A DNA stretch of 64,000 nt from Evansella sp. LMS18 (GTDB lineage Bacteria; Bacillota; Bacilli; Bacillales; Salisediminibacteriaceae). The notes beneath the pieces are model-generated. The model was given only the letters and a program-made list of their open reading frames with translations. It was not told where the DNA came from and ran no database searches. Below are positions 6,546 through 16,923 of this stretch, piece by piece. Position 1 is the stretch's first letter, and each line of letters opens with the position of its first letter. Location of the stretch: positions 1 through 64,000 of the forward strand of contig NZ_CP093301.1 of the NCBI RefSeq assembly GCF_024362785.1, in the 5' to 3' direction. A program made the translations under genes and the position numbers.

Positions 6546-8363
6546 TCACAGCTGTTCCGCTTTCATTTCTTCAATCTTTTCCTCAAGTTTTTCTGCACCT
6601 TGCTGTAGAAGGTACATCTTATGGTACAGCCCTCTCTGCTCAAGAAGCTCATTGTGAGTTCCCCGTTCAACAATCTCACCTTGATGAAGGACCAGTATCT
6701 GATCCGCATCTTTTATTGTGGAAAGCCTGTGGGCGATTGCAATAGTGGTTCTTCCTCTACGCATTTTTTCAAGGGCCGCCTGTATAAGCGTTTCCGTTTC
6801 CGTATCAACACTTGCAGTAGCCTCATCGAGAACAAGCACTTTCGGTTTCTTCGCCATCGTCCTGGCAAAAGAAATGAGCTGGCGCTGGCCGCTGGAAAAA
6901 GTAGAGCCCCGTTCCCCAACCTTCGTATTGTAGCCATCGGAAAGCCGTTCAATAAAGTTGTCTGCATGGACAAATTCCGCTGCCTCTTTTACATCCAGAT
7001 CTGAAATATTCTCATCAAACAACCGGATATTATGTGTAATATCTCCTACAAACATGAACGGATCCTGGAGCACGAGCCCCATTTTTTCCCGGAGCTCACT
7101 GTCATCATAATTTTTCAGCGGCACTCCGTCAATCAGGATCTCTCCCTGTTTTATCTCATAAAACCTCATCAGAAGATTTATAATGGAACTTTTCCCGCTC
7201 CCTGTATGGCCGACAAGGGCAAGTGTGTCTCCTTCGTTAACAGTAAAGCTGATATTTCTCAGGACATCCTGCCTGCCATCATAAGAAAATGTAACATTTC
7301 GGAATTCAATAACACCGCGCTTTATCTCCGGGTCTTCTGCACCTTGCTTTACCGGAGCAAGCTCATCATGGTCCATTAGCCGGAAGACACGCCCTGCTGC
7401 GATCATTGCCTGCTGGAAAATAGACAGCCGCTGCATCATCTGGTTGACCGGTTCAAAAAAACGGTCAAGATAATTGACGAATGCATAAAGAACTCCGATT
7501 TCAACTGGGCTGTTCAAAGACGTAATCCCAAAAAAGCTCAGCACAAGGACAAGGGTCATGATGGAAATGAAATCAACAGCCGGACGGAGAAGAAGTCCAT
7601 CCAGTTTAATGCTTTTGAAATAAGCATCATGATGTTCCTTGTTTGTCTTCTGGAATTCTCTGTTCATCCGGCGCTCCTGCCGGAAAACCTGAATGATCGC
7701 CATTCCCTGTATCGATTCGTTCAGCCTGGCATTCAGCTGGCTCAGCTTCTCGCTCATCTCTGCATAATACTTGGAACTAAAACGGCGGTAAAGCTGCATT
7801 ACCAAAATGATTAGCGGCAATATGACCAGACAGAAGAGCGCCAGTTGCACATTCAGCACAAACATAGCGATAAATATACCTATAAGGAAGACGATATTCT
7901 GGACAAAAATTGCCAGCACACTGACGTACAGCTCTTTCACCTGTTCTGTATCGTTCGTAATCCGTGAAACGAGGCCTCCCGCCGGAAACTGGTCGAAAAA
8001 TGACAGTCCCAGCTTTTCCACCTTTGCAAACACATCAATCCTCAGCTGCTGGATGATTCGTAATGCGATTTTCTGGAACAAAAGCAGCTGGGAATAATTC
8101 ATAACTGCAGCTGAAACATGAAGCAGCAGATAGCCTGCTCCAAGCATGATTAAAGGCTGCAGCTCAAAAACTCTCGGTGTTAAAAAATCATCAATAAATA
8201 TCTTAATTAAAATAGGTCCTAAAATTTCCGCCCCTGTCCCGCCAACAAGAAGGAGAAAGGCAATGAGAATCCACTTCAGGTGTGGTTTACCGTATGCCAT
8301 CAGCCGCTTAAAGACCGGCCCCTGGGGAAGCGGCACCAGTAAGTGTTTATGTCTCTCTATCAT
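6546..8363 (-). CDS. ABC exporter half-transporter, canonical-Walker B subunit
   Basis: A 605-residue half-transporter with a six-helix membrane domain (about residues 25-325) and a C-terminal ATPase domain (about 350-580). Walker A is G-H-T-G-S-G-K-S. Walker B with catalytic Glu is V-L-V-L-D-E-A-T-A-S-V-D. The H-loop is I-A-H-R-L-S. The signature motif is degenerate, F-S-S-G-Q-R-Q instead of L-S-G-G-Q. The upstream partner has a complementary defect, so the two form a heterodimer with one canonical and one degenerate ATP site, as in BmrCD-type multidrug exporters. The ATG overlaps the partner's stop codon by 4 bp. The substrate cannot be told from sequence. Confidence 0.88.
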   Translation of the reverse strand: MIERHKHLLVPLPQGPVFKRLMAYGKPHLKWILIAFLLLVGGTGAEILGPILIKIFIDDFLTPRVFELQPLIMLGAGYLLLHVSAAVMNYSQLLLFQKIALRIIQQLRIDVFAKVEKLGLSFFDQFPAGGLVSRITNDTEQVKELYVSVLAIFVQNIVFLIGIFIAMFVLNVQLALFCLVILPLIILVMQLYRRFSSKYYAEMSEKLSQLNARLNESIQGMAIIQVFRQERRMNREFQKTNKEHHDAYFKSIKLDGLLLRPAVDFISIMTLVLVLSFFGITSLNSPVEIGVLYAFVNYLDRFFEPVNQMMQRLSIFQQAMIAAGRVFRLMDHDELAPVKQGAEDPEIKRGVIEFRNVTFSYDGRQDVLRNISFTVNEGDTLALVGHTGSGKSSIINLLMRFYEIKQGEILIDGVPLKNYDDSELREKMGLVLQDPFMFVGDITHNIRLFDENISDLDVKEAAEFVHADNFIERLSDGYNTKVGERGSTFSSGQRQLISFARTMAKKPKVLVLDEATASVDTETETLIQAALEKMRRGRTTIAIAHRLSTIKDADQILVLHQGEIVERGTHNELLEQRGLYHKMYLLQQGAEKLEEKIEEMKAEQL

Positions 8364-10117
8364 GAGGACTGTCCCCCTCTCTCGACGAGCGACTCCAGCT
8401 GCTGGTGTTCATACATTTTTCTGTACCAGCCATTACCGGCCATCAGCTCTTCATGGTCCCCCTGTTCGACGATTTTACCGTCATCCAGTACGAGAATCAG
8501 GTCTGCATGTTTAATAGCACTGAGTCTGTGGGCAGTAATAAAAGTCGTTTTCCCTCTGCGTATAGCGCGGAGTGCCTGGAGGATCTGTTCCTCTGTTTTT
8601 GCATCAACCGCAGACAACGAATCGTCAAGAATCAGCAGTTCAGGGTTGGAAAGAAGCGCCCTCGCAATGGAAATTCGCTGCTTTTGCCCCCCGGACAATG
8701 TGACTCCCCGCTCACCTACAATCGTTTCGTAACCTTCCTCGAAACGGATGATATCGTCATGGATAGCTGCAAGCTTTGCCGCCTGAATAATTTCCTGATA
8801 GCCTGCTTCCGGGTTAGCAAAGCTGATGTTATCTGCGATGGTCGCAGAAAAAAGGAAATGGTCCTGAGGCACATATCCGATTGATGCTCGTAAAGCATCC
8901 AGGGTGTAATTATCGACCGGCTTACCGTCGAATATTATTTCCCCATCTTCAATGTCCGAATCTCTCATAATTGTTTTTATGAGCGTAGTTTTCCCGCTTC
9001 CTGTCCGGCCTGCAATGCCTAAAGTCTGCCCCCGTTCCAAACGGAAATGGATATCCCTTAATGCATCCTCAACGCTGCTTTCGTAGGAAAATCCGTTAAT
9101 CCTGAATTCAATATCCCCTGCCGGCGGTTCCTCAGAAGCTCCAGGCTTATCGACAATATCCTGTTTCACTTTAAGTAGTGCGGATACCCGGTCATAAGAG
9201 GCCCTGCCCCGTTCGACGATATTAAACAGCCAGCCAAATGCGAGCATGGGCCAGATTAACAGCCCGAGATAAACGGTGAAGCTCGTAAGCTGACCGATAG
9301 TAAGCTCATCCATCACTACGTATCTCGCTCCGAAAACGATAGACAGGAAAAAGGACAATCCAACAATTATTGAAATCGTCGGGTCAAAAAGCGCGTCTAC
9401 TTTCGCTACGTGAATATTTTTTTCCACAACGTCATCTGATTCTTTTTTAAAAGATTTTACGTCTTCTTCTTCATAGCCAAACGTCTTCGTAACCCTTATA
9501 CCGGTCATACTTTCCTGAACTTTGTCATTCAGGGAAGAGAAGGCTGCCTGGGCTTTTGTAAACCTCGCATGAAGCATGGAGCCATACTTGCTCGTAGCAT
9601 ACGCCATCACCGGCATAGGAAGCAATGCAATCAATGTAAGTTCCCAGCTGATCGTGACAGCCATTGTGATAATGACGAAGCCGCCCATAGTAATAGAATC
9701 TACGAGAGTAAGAACGCCCGCTCCGGCGGTTTGTTCGATTGCCCTAATATCATTTGTGGAGTGGGCCATGAGATCCCCTGTTCTCCTTTTCTGGAAAAAG
9801 GAAGAAGACATTCTCGAAAAGTGATCGTACAACTGGTTGCGCAAAAGCCTGGCCAGGCGGATTGCGGAACCAAAAATCAATATTCGCCATAAGTACCTTA
9901 GTATGTAAACGGTTACCGCAACACCAAACAACAGGAGCATCCACCTCAGTAAGACATCTTCTGTTAATGTGCCTGAATCAATGTGGTCAACGATTACTCC
10001 TACCACATAAGGCGGAAGCAAAGACAACAAAGATACAAGGGCAAGCACGAGGATACCCCCGCCGTAGTTCCATTTTTCCTTTTTAAAATACCACATCAAA
10101 TCTAAGAAGACCCGCAT
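8360..10117 (-). CDS. ABC exporter half-transporter, degenerate-Walker B subunit
   Basis: A 585-residue half-transporter: membrane domain about residues 10-310, ATPase domain about 335-565. Walker A is G-R-T-G-S-G-K-T and the signature L-S-G-G-Q-K-Q-R is canonical. The Walker B end is L-L-I-L-D-D-S-L, i.e. the catalytic Glu is replaced by Asp. This is the typical degenerate half of a heterodimeric exporter (BmrC/YheI-like). The start at 10117 is chosen because AGAGGTG lies 7 bases upstream. A longer frame from 10138 would put that ribosome binding site inside the gene. It forms an operon with the partner through a 4-bp stop/start overlap. Confidence 0.88.
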   Translation of the reverse strand: MRVFLDLMWYFKKEKWNYGGGILVLALVSLLSLLPPYVVGVIVDHIDSGTLTEDVLLRWMLLLFGVAVTVYILRYLWRILIFGSAIRLARLLRNQLYDHFSRMSSSFFQKRRTGDLMAHSTNDIRAIEQTAGAGVLTLVDSITMGGFVIITMAVTISWELTLIALLPMPVMAYATSKYGSMLHARFTKAQAAFSSLNDKVQESMTGIRVTKTFGYEEEDVKSFKKESDDVVEKNIHVAKVDALFDPTISIIVGLSFFLSIVFGARYVVMDELTIGQLTSFTVYLGLLIWPMLAFGWLFNIVERGRASYDRVSALLKVKQDIVDKPGASEEPPAGDIEFRINGFSYESSVEDALRDIHFRLERGQTLGIAGRTGSGKTTLIKTIMRDSDIEDGEIIFDGKPVDNYTLDALRASIGYVPQDHFLFSATIADNISFANPEAGYQEIIQAAKLAAIHDDIIRFEEGYETIVGERGVTLSGGQKQRISIARALLSNPELLILDDSLSAVDAKTEEQILQALRAIRRGKTTFITAHRLSAIKHADLILVLDDGKIVEQGDHEELMAGNGWYRKMYEHQQLESLVERGGQSS

Positions 10118-10153
10118 CGGTATGCACCTCTTTTTCATCTGTCACTAAAAACT

Positions 10154-10313
10154 TATAAAGTGAGCCTTCAATCAGCGGGGGGGGTGTTCATCCCCCACTG
10201 ATTGTTAATTGAACAAATCGGGATATCAGCTCCGGTATCTCACGCATAAAGAACATCTTCGATTCCACTCATGTTTTGAAGCGATAGTTTTACGGACGGT
10301 TACATCGGGATAA
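10154..10313 (+). repeat. R1 repeat, full-length copy
   Basis: About 160 bp, TATAAAGTGAGCCTTCA to TACATCGGGATAAA, with both hairpin modules. The first stem carries an expanded G run. It occupies most of the 306-bp gap between mnmH and the ABC exporter operon. Confidence 0.85.
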
Positions 10314-10343
10314 AGCAAAAAGACATTACAATCATACCAAAAG

Positions 10344-10396
10344 AAAAATCTCCGGAAAAGTTAAACTTTTCTTAATTTTACTTCTCCGGAGATTTT
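10344..10396. terminator. Terminator of mnmH
   Basis: AAAAATCTCCGGA / TCCGGAGATTTTT 13-bp stem with an internal AAAAGTTAAACTTTT hairpin in its loop. T runs are present on both strands, so it may act in both directions. Confidence 0.8.
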
Positions 10397-10444
10397 TTAT
10401 GGGCAATATTCAGTTTTCTTTATCCGGCACTCAGTTTTCTCATC

Positions 10445-11521
10445 CTATATCACGTTCATCTGGTTCATGACATAACCCTCGATTTCCTGTACAATCATTT
10501 TTTCAGCTTCTGCTTCATCCAGACCTGAAAGACTGATTTTGCTGTGAAGGTTGTAATATTTCTCAGAATGGTTATATCTTAAATCGTAATAGTCGAGTAA
10601 AAGTAATCGGAAAATTTTTCGGTAATCTTTTTCTGAGAAAGCATAGTCGATTTCTTCCCTCGTTTCAGCTGTGAGCCTGCTTTTGATGCTCCCGTATGCT
10701 TCAAATAGAGCATCATGATGTTCCAGAGGGGCATAGTCCTCAAAAATACGCTCCACCCTGTTTTCTATATTATCCTCTAAATAAATTGCTTTCCCCTGCT
10801 TTTTTAAGTTAATCAAAAAATCCGGAACAATAATATTTCCAATTCTCCTGCTCTCCGCTTCCATTATCAGGATCCCCTTCTCTTTAAGCTCTTTAAGCTT
10901 TTGGACAAGATGGTATTCGAATTGTTTTTGGGATCTTGGTTCAAGACCTACGTGGCCAAATATTGAACCTCTGTGTTTTGCCAGGCCCTCCAGGTCAAGT
11001 ACTGGAAAACCTTTTGATTCCAGCATATTTAACCATTTCGTTTTGCCAGTGCCAGTATTTCCAGATAAAACGACAGTTTGCCAGGACATTTCCGCCAGTT
11101 CGTTTAATTCTGCAGTAACGTTCTTCCGGACGGATCGAACCCCTCCTGAAAGCTGGCGCACAGGCAACCCAAGAGAGCTCATCATTGATACAAACGCGCC
11201 GCTTCTCATTCCGCCTCTGGCACACATCACCACTGCTACCTTCCCAGGGTTGGAGTTGATAAGCGATGTCCATGTCTCATAAAAATGAGGAAGCTTTTCC
11301 GAGAAAATGGTGAGTCCTTGTTTTTTCGCTACATCGGGGCTCACCTGTTTATATAATGTTCCAATATGCTTTCTTTCCTCATTAGTAAAAAGCGGTATAT
11401 TAACAGAGCCAGGAACATGAAATTCATTATATTCCCCTGGTGATCTGACGTCGATTAAATAGTTGTTATCCTTATTTAAATCATTATAATTTATTTGTAA
11501 TTCATGCAATGCTGCCAGCAT
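10445..11521 (-). CDS. mnmH: tRNA 2-selenouridine synthase MnmH
   Basis: A 358-residue protein with an N-terminal rhodanese domain (C-A-R-G-G-M-R-S, catalytic Cys100) and a C-terminal P-loop domain (G-N-T-G-T-G-K-T, 154-161). This fusion is diagnostic of MnmH/SelU (YbbB). It converts 2-thiouridine at the tRNA wobble position to 2-selenouridine by way of a geranylated intermediate, using selenophosphate. The selenophosphate synthase gene selD is not in this window. The start at the fourth methionine-like codon (11521) is preferred because AGGTG lies 7 bases upstream. It sits between the ABC exporter and yneF, an insertion relative to the Bacillus order. Confidence 0.88.
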   Translation of the reverse strand: MLAALHELQINYNDLNKDNNYLIDVRSPGEYNEFHVPGSVNIPLFTNEERKHIGTLYKQVSPDVAKKQGLTIFSEKLPHFYETWTSLINSNPGKVAVVMCARGGMRSGAFVSMMSSLGLPVRQLSGGVRSVRKNVTAELNELAEMSWQTVVLSGNTGTGKTKWLNMLESKGFPVLDLEGLAKHRGSIFGHVGLEPRSQKQFEYHLVQKLKELKEKGILIMEAESRRIGNIIVPDFLINLKKQGKAIYLEDNIENRVERIFEDYAPLEHHDALFEAYGSIKSRLTAETREEIDYAFSEKDYRKIFRLLLLDYYDLRYNHSEKYYNLHSKISLSGLDEAEAEKMIVQEIEGYVMNQMNVI

Positions 11522-11628
11522 GAACATCACCTGCCTTTAATTGCTTTTCTGCATTATTATTTAATTGCTTCAAAGCTGGTTACCGTCTTCATTTACTTAT
11601 CGTTCGTCCGGTCGTCTATCCATGTAAA

Positions 11629-11653
11629 AAACACTCCTGAAAACGGAGTGTTT
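11629..11653 (-). terminator. Terminator after yneF
   Basis: AAACACTCC / GGAGTGTTT stem followed by a T run on the minus strand, about 145 bases past the yneF stop codon. Confidence 0.7.
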
Positions 11654-11796
11654 ACTAAAATATTATTTTTGTGTAAAAATTGGCGCCGAAGTGTGTCCAC
11701 TCCAGTATGATAATACGTAATCAATCCCCGCGTTCCCCGGTAAATTCACCAGGCTTCACGGGAGAAGAGGAAGAAAGTTCTTCCCCGCACTCCTTA

Positions 11797-12009
11797 TTAT
11801 TTCGTATTATTCTGCATTGCTTTCATCATTTGATTAATTTTCTTTTGCGATGGATTCATGCCCATTTGCATCATCATAACTCGCAGCATTTTTTCATTAA
11901 TTGGCGGATTCTTTTTCATATAACTCATCATATACTGTCGGGCAATAAAGAAACCAATGGCGATTCCTGCCAACAGAGCGATGACACCGATTAGAATATA
12001 CATCCACAT
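11797..12009 (-). CDS. yneF: YneF family (UPF0154) small membrane protein
   Basis: A 70-residue protein with one N-terminal transmembrane helix (about residues 3-25) followed by a basic, Met-rich tail carrying the family signature [10 protein letters not shown] and G[11 protein letters not shown]. It matches the UPF0154/YneF family, a short membrane protein of unknown function conserved in Firmicutes next to sirA and tkt. The GGAGGGTCACCGAAT ribosome binding site supports the start. Confidence 0.88.
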   Translation of the reverse strand: MWMYILIGVIALLAGIAIGFFIARQYMMSYMKKNPPINEKMLRVMMMQMGMNPSQKKINQMMKAMQNNTK

Positions 12010-12121
12010 ATTCGGTGACCCTCCTTCTCTCTATGTTGTCTTCCAAATATATCAAACATCGGTTTGGACCTTATATATTATAACCTATTGCCCGTAACAA
12101 TTAAAGAGTATTTAATTAGAT

Positions 12122-12592
12122 TCATTTAAATGCCTTATTTGACTCCGACAATTCAGCAATCTCCAGAGACTTTAAAGGTTTTAACCAGCCATATTGCTCT
12201 CTCGAAAAATCCATAGCAATGAATGTGCCGTCATAATTTCGCAGTGCCTCGAAGAAACAGGCTTCCGAATCCTGGCTCCCCTCTGAAAATAGTTTTATAT
12301 GCATCTTATATATACATAACCCGGCTTGGCTATTTCTCTTTGGGGACATGATATAATGCTTATTATCTCTCATAATATAGCCTTCTGTTTCTCTTAAGTA
12401 TTTATTTAAATGATCCTGTATCTCCACTTTATTAACTTGCTGGATAATATATTGAATCTGTTTTTCAGTAGCTTCCTTTAATCTTCCTTTAGCTTCCCTG
12501 TTTTCCTGAAAAAGCTGAAATAATTTCGTTTCCATTCCATAATAATCTAAAGCGACATCTTCCCGAATTTTATAGATATGATATTCCCTCAT
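12122..12592 (-). CDS. sirA: Sporulation inhibitor of replication SirA
   Basis: A 156-residue protein with the SirA/YneE N-terminal motif R-E-Y-H-I-Y-K-I-R-E-D-V-A and the following F-x-L-F-Q segment, in the conserved place between tkt and yneF. SirA binds domain I of DnaA at the onset of sporulation and blocks new rounds of replication. In B. subtilis it is Spo0A-controlled. A TTGTCTAA sequence at 12684-12691, one base off the 0A box consensus, lies about 90 bp upstream. The C-terminal half is more divergent, as is usual for this family. Confidence 0.8.
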   Translation of the reverse strand: MREYHIYKIREDVALDYYGMETKLFQLFQENREAKGRLKEATEKQIQYIIQQVNKVEIQDHLNKYLRETEGYIMRDNKHYIMSPKRNSQAGLCIYKMHIKLFSEGSQDSEACFFEALRNYDGTFIAMDFSREQYGWLKPLKSLEIAELSESNKAFK

Positions 12593-12773
12593 TATTTTCA
12601 GCTCCCCATCGTTCGTCTTTTTCTAAGTATAGCGAACATGTTCACTGCATGATGTCATAATCTGTCTCATAAAATGACTAATTTTGTCTAAAGTTTGAAA
12701 ATTCTATCTTTTATACCATTTATACATACTTGTATCAATTTAATTTTTCAAGATTTTCAACTTTTATGTGAAG

Positions 12774-12980
12774 ATTATCTTAAAAAGTTATCCTGTTGTT
12801 CGATTTACGCTACAGACGGACGCGTTCTGCGGGCCAGGCTTCAACTAATTTTTGACGGCTGAATGCCCTCAAAAAATGGATTTTCAGCTTTTCATGCTTT
12901 TCCCGCCAGAGTCGCCGTCTTACGCTACAATCGACAAGTAATGTTCGGGTTTTTATTGAAAGTCTATATATGAAATTCAT
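12774..12980 (+). repeat. R2 repeat, copy 1
   Basis: About 200 bp in the 12593-13096 gap between sirA and tkt. Nested inverted segments TCGAT/ATCGA and GACGG/CCGTC flank two direct copies of TACGCTACA (12807-12815 and 12921-12929). The middle contains CTGCGGG..CCCGC. The second copy is at 45180-45468. No coding potential. Similar elements (with CTGCGGGA..CGTCCG..CTGTAGCG segments) are, from memory, widespread in Bacillaceae genomes. Confidence 0.8.
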
Positions 12981-13061
12981 ACACTTTGTTAAACTTTATA
13001 GTTGATTTTCACCTTGCGATTATCCGATAACGAAGATCGTTTAACAAAGCCAAAAAAAAAA

Positions 13062-13085
13062 GGACACACAGATTTTTGTGTGTCC
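13062..13085 (-). terminator. Terminator of tkt
   Basis: GGACACACA / TGTGTGTCC stem with T-rich tail (nine Ts) on the minus strand, just past the tkt stop codon. Confidence 0.9.
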
Positions 13086-13096
13086 CATGGTGTCTA

Positions 13097-15097
13097 TTAT
13101 TGTTTGTCCAATAGCTGTTTGAACTGAGCTGCAACGTTTTCAGCTGTAAAACCATACTCTTTAATTACTTTGTCTCCAGGTGCTGAAGCCCCGAATTTGT
13201 CAATCGCCAGCACTGAACCTTTGTCTCCTGTGTAACGTTCCCATCCAAGAGATGCAGCCATCTCAATACCCAGGCGGGCGGAAACATGAGGAGGAAGGAC
13301 TGATTCTTTATATTCCTTGCTCTGTTTTTCGAATTTGTCCCAGCTTGGCATGCTGACAACAGATACATAGATGCCTTCTTTTTCAAGAGCTTTTTGGGCA
13401 TCGACTGCAAGAGGAACTTCAGAACCGGTTGCAAGGAGAAGTCCGTTTGGATCACCGTTAGCTTCCGAAACAACATAGGCGCCTTTTTTAACGCCTTCAT
13501 ATGCTTTTTCCTTCGTTCCTTCGAGTGTTGGAAGTCCCTGACGTGTCAGTACAAGAGCAGTTGGCTCGTTCTTGCTTTCAACAGCAAGCTTCCATGCAGC
13601 AATTGTTTCATTTCCATCTCCAGGGCGAATAACTGAGATACCTGGCATTGCACGTAAAGCTGGAAGCTGTTCAACAGGCTCATGTGTAGGGCCATCTTCC
13701 CCAACAGCTATACTGTCATGTGTAAATACATAAGTTACAGGTACCTGCATTAATGCTGAAAGACGCATCGCAGGGCGGAGATAATCTGAGAATACGAAGA
13801 ATGTTGCGGCATATGGCTTCACTCCACCGTGAAGTGCCATACCGTTTGCAGCAGCAGCCATTGCAAATTCCCTTACACCAAACCAGATATTTCTTCCGGC
13901 GTAATTATCTCTCGAGAAGTCGTTCTCATCTTTAAGCATCGTTTTGTTTGAAGAAGCAAGGTCCGCTGAACCGCCAAACAAATAAGGAACATTTTTAGCA
14001 AGGGCGTTCAACGCTTTCCCGCCTGATTCCCTTGTAGCGACCTTGTCACCAGTTGCGAATTCCGGAAGGTCATTATCCCAGCCTTCAGGGAGTTCTCCTT
14101 TAATTGCAAGGGACAGCTGCTCTGCAAGCTCAGGGTACTCCTTCTTATATTCGTCGAACATTTCATTCCATTCTTTTTCTTTTTTCGCTCCTTCTTCCGC
14201 AAGCTTATTATAATGTTCAGCTACTTCATCAGGAACATGGAAATCCTTTTCGAACGTCCACTTATATGCTTCCTTCGTCATTTTAGCTTCTTCTTCACCT
14301 AATGGTGCTCCATGGGAAGCAGACTTCCCGCTTTTCGAAGGTGAACCGTAGCCGATAACCGTTTTTACTTCAATAAGAGTTGGGCGGTCATCTTCTTTTG
14401 CTTTTTCAACAGCATTTTCCAAAGCTTCAAGATTATTGCCGTCTTCTACACGGATTACCTGCCATCCATAAGCTTTAAAGCGATCTTCTACGCTTTCCGA
14501 GAAAGACTCATGAAGATCTCCATCAAGAGATATATCGTTTGAATCATACATTACAATTAGTCTGCCCAGTTTCAGGTGGCCAGCTAAAGAAGCAGCCTCT
14601 GCAGAGACGCCTTCCATTAAATCGCCATCCCCGCATATGCTGTATGTATAATGATCAACTACATTAAAGCGGTCGCGGTTATAAGTCGCAGCTAAATGCC
14701 TTTCAGCCATTGCAAATCCAACTGCCATTGCAACGCCCTGCCCTAAAGGACCGGTAGTAGCTTCAACTCCTGCAGTGTGTCCGAATTCAGGGTGGCCCGG
14801 CGTGCGGCTTCCCCACTGCCTGAAGTTCTTCAGGTCCTCCATTGTTACATCATAACCGTGAAGGTGCAGTAAGCTGTATAGCAGCATGGATCCGTGGCCT
14901 GCGGATAAGATGAACCGGTCGCGGTTAAACCAGTCCGGATTCTTTGGATTATGATTCATATATTTTGCAAAAAGGGTATACGCCATTGGAGCTGCCCCCA
15001 TCGGCATGCCCGGGTGGCCTGACTGAGCCTTTTCAATTGCATCGATTGATAATGTACGAATCGTATTAATAGAGAGGTTATCGATATTGCCAGACAT
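13097..15097 (-). CDS. tkt: Transketolase
   Basis: A 666-residue thiamine-diphosphate enzyme of normal length. Visible landmarks: the N-terminal [12 protein letters not shown]; the ThDP/metal motif [11 protein letters not shown] running to the D-S-N-D-I-S-L-D-G segment; and the pyrimidine-domain G-V-R-E-F-A-M with the catalytic Glu, followed by F-V-F-S-D-Y-L-R. It moves two-carbon ketol units between sugar phosphates in the non-oxidative pentose phosphate pathway. It lies in the conserved lexA-yneA-yneB-ynzC-tkt order, transcribed separately from the SOS operon, with its own terminator downstream. Confidence 0.97.
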   Translation of the reverse strand: MSGNIDNLSINTIRTLSIDAIEKAQSGHPGMPMGAAPMAYTLFAKYMNHNPKNPDWFNRDRFILSAGHGSMLLYSLLHLHGYDVTMEDLKNFRQWGSRTPGHPEFGHTAGVEATTGPLGQGVAMAVGFAMAERHLAATYNRDRFNVVDHYTYSICGDGDLMEGVSAEAASLAGHLKLGRLIVMYDSNDISLDGDLHESFSESVEDRFKAYGWQVIRVEDGNNLEALENAVEKAKEDDRPTLIEVKTVIGYGSPSKSGKSASHGAPLGEEEAKMTKEAYKWTFEKDFHVPDEVAEHYNKLAEEGAKKEKEWNEMFDEYKKEYPELAEQLSLAIKGELPEGWDNDLPEFATGDKVATRESGGKALNALAKNVPYLFGGSADLASSNKTMLKDENDFSRDNYAGRNIWFGVREFAMAAAANGMALHGGVKPYAATFFVFSDYLRPAMRLSALMQVPVTYVFTHDSIAVGEDGPTHEPVEQLPALRAMPGISVIRPGDGNETIAAWKLAVESKNEPTALVLTRQGLPTLEGTKEKAYEGVKKGAYVVSEANGDPNGLLLATGSEVPLAVDAQKALEKEGIYVSVVSMPSWDKFEKQSKEYKESVLPPHVSARLGIEMAASLGWERYTGDKGSVLAIDKFGASAPGDKVIKEYGFTAENVAAQFKQLLDKQ

Positions 15098-15259
15098 AAA
15101 AAAGTCATCCTTTCATTGGAGATATTGGTGTAATCTGCTACTTAACCATCATATACTTTCTAACTGGTTTAGACAACAGATTACGTATGGGTTTTACCCG
15201 GAATTACGAATGCTTATTCACAGATTATTCATAAGTTACGGGTCAAATGGCCAAAAAAT

Positions 15260-15284
15260 ATAGCTACCCATTTAGGATAGCCAT
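15260..15284 (-). terminator. Terminator of yneA-yneB-ynzC
   Basis: ATGGCTATCC / GGGTAGCTAT stem (one G-U type mismatch set) followed by ATATTTTTTGG on the minus strand, about 85 bases beyond ynzC. Confidence 0.65.
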
Positions 15285-15367
15285 TAAACGGTAATTCATG
15301 TGAAAAAGGAATTGACTTCTTTTTACAGCTCTTTACCGGCATCTGCAAGAGTTCAGATACAGCAAGT

Positions 15368-15616
15368 CTAGTGCCGGAAACCATTGCCGCCGAAATTTTT
15401 TTTCTTCTCTTCTTTCAGCTTCTCGGGAGTAACATCGGTTCCTTCTTTATCAACTACCTTGATGGATTTAAGCTGATTCTTAAAAGAACTCCTTACACCT
15501 TTTAGGTATTCCTCCCTTAATTTCTGCTGTTCCCTCTGTTCTTTTAATGTAAGGCCGTCGTTTTTTGCTTTTCTGGCCAGGAAATTTATTCTGTCAAGCT
15601 TGTTTTTTTCTAACAT
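15368..15616 (-). CDS. ynzC: DUF896 protein YnzC
   Basis: An 82-residue basic protein with the DUF896 signature: I-N-F-L-A-R-K-A-K, then [18 protein letters not shown], two helices forming a hairpin. Its function is unknown. In B. subtilis it is the third gene of the LexA-controlled yneA operon. The GGAGGTAATGGT ribosome binding site supports the ATG. The C terminus is rich in Lys and Gly/Asn. Confidence 0.92.
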   Translation of the reverse strand: MLEKNKLDRINFLARKAKNDGLTLKEQREQQKLREEYLKGVRSSFKNQLKSIKVVDKEGTDVTPEKLKEEKKKNFGGNGFRH

Positions 15617-15738
15617 ACCATTACCTCCAGGTTACTTTTAAACATGCCCTTTTACAGGGCTGTATGAAAAAGTATTTACTTATCATTACCTTTTGAATTA
15701 CTTTTTTAATCCTACACAACAATAAGGCCCCTTGCAAG

Positions 15739-16706
<968 letters not shown>

Positions 16707-16725
16707 CCAAATCACCTCGTAATAA

Positions 16726-16791
16726 GAATGTTTGTTCGCATTAATTATACAAAGAACGTCTGTTCGTGTCAATAAACAGAACGAATGTTTG
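16726..16791. promoter_or_regulatory. Three LexA boxes and divergent yneA/lexA promoters
   Basis: LexA (DinR) boxes of the GAAC-N4-GTTC type lie at 16726-16738, 16754-16766 and 16779-16791. The yneA promoter on the minus strand has -35 TTGACA (16767-16772) and -10 TATAAT (16744-16749), 17 bases apart, with the middle box in the spacer. The third box abuts the lexA -35. LexA binding would therefore silence both genes until RecA-stimulated cleavage. Confidence 0.92.
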
Positions 16792-16817
16792 CACATTGTT
16801 TTTTCACATGGTATAAT
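16789..16817 (+). promoter_or_regulatory. lexA promoter
   Basis: -35 TTGCAC (16789-16794) and -10 TATAAT (16812-16817) with a 17-base spacer. Its -35 is overlapped by the third LexA box, which gives autoregulation. Confidence 0.85.
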
Positions 16818-16923
16818 GTTCCTAATTAATAGATTCCTATTTTTTCTACAGAAATGAACACTGCCGATGATGACTTATTGAAATAAATCTCTTCTATTTT
16901 TACAGAAAACGAGGTGTGGTAAA

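Noticed and set aside
12636-12645. LexA box upstream of sirA (GAACATGTTC)
   Set aside because: The half-sites are separated by two bases instead of four, which does not fit the Bacillus LexA consensus.
16707-16796. N-terminal extension of YneA
   Set aside because: It overlaps the yneA promoter and the LexA boxes. The internal ATG has a good ribosome binding site and gives the usual length.
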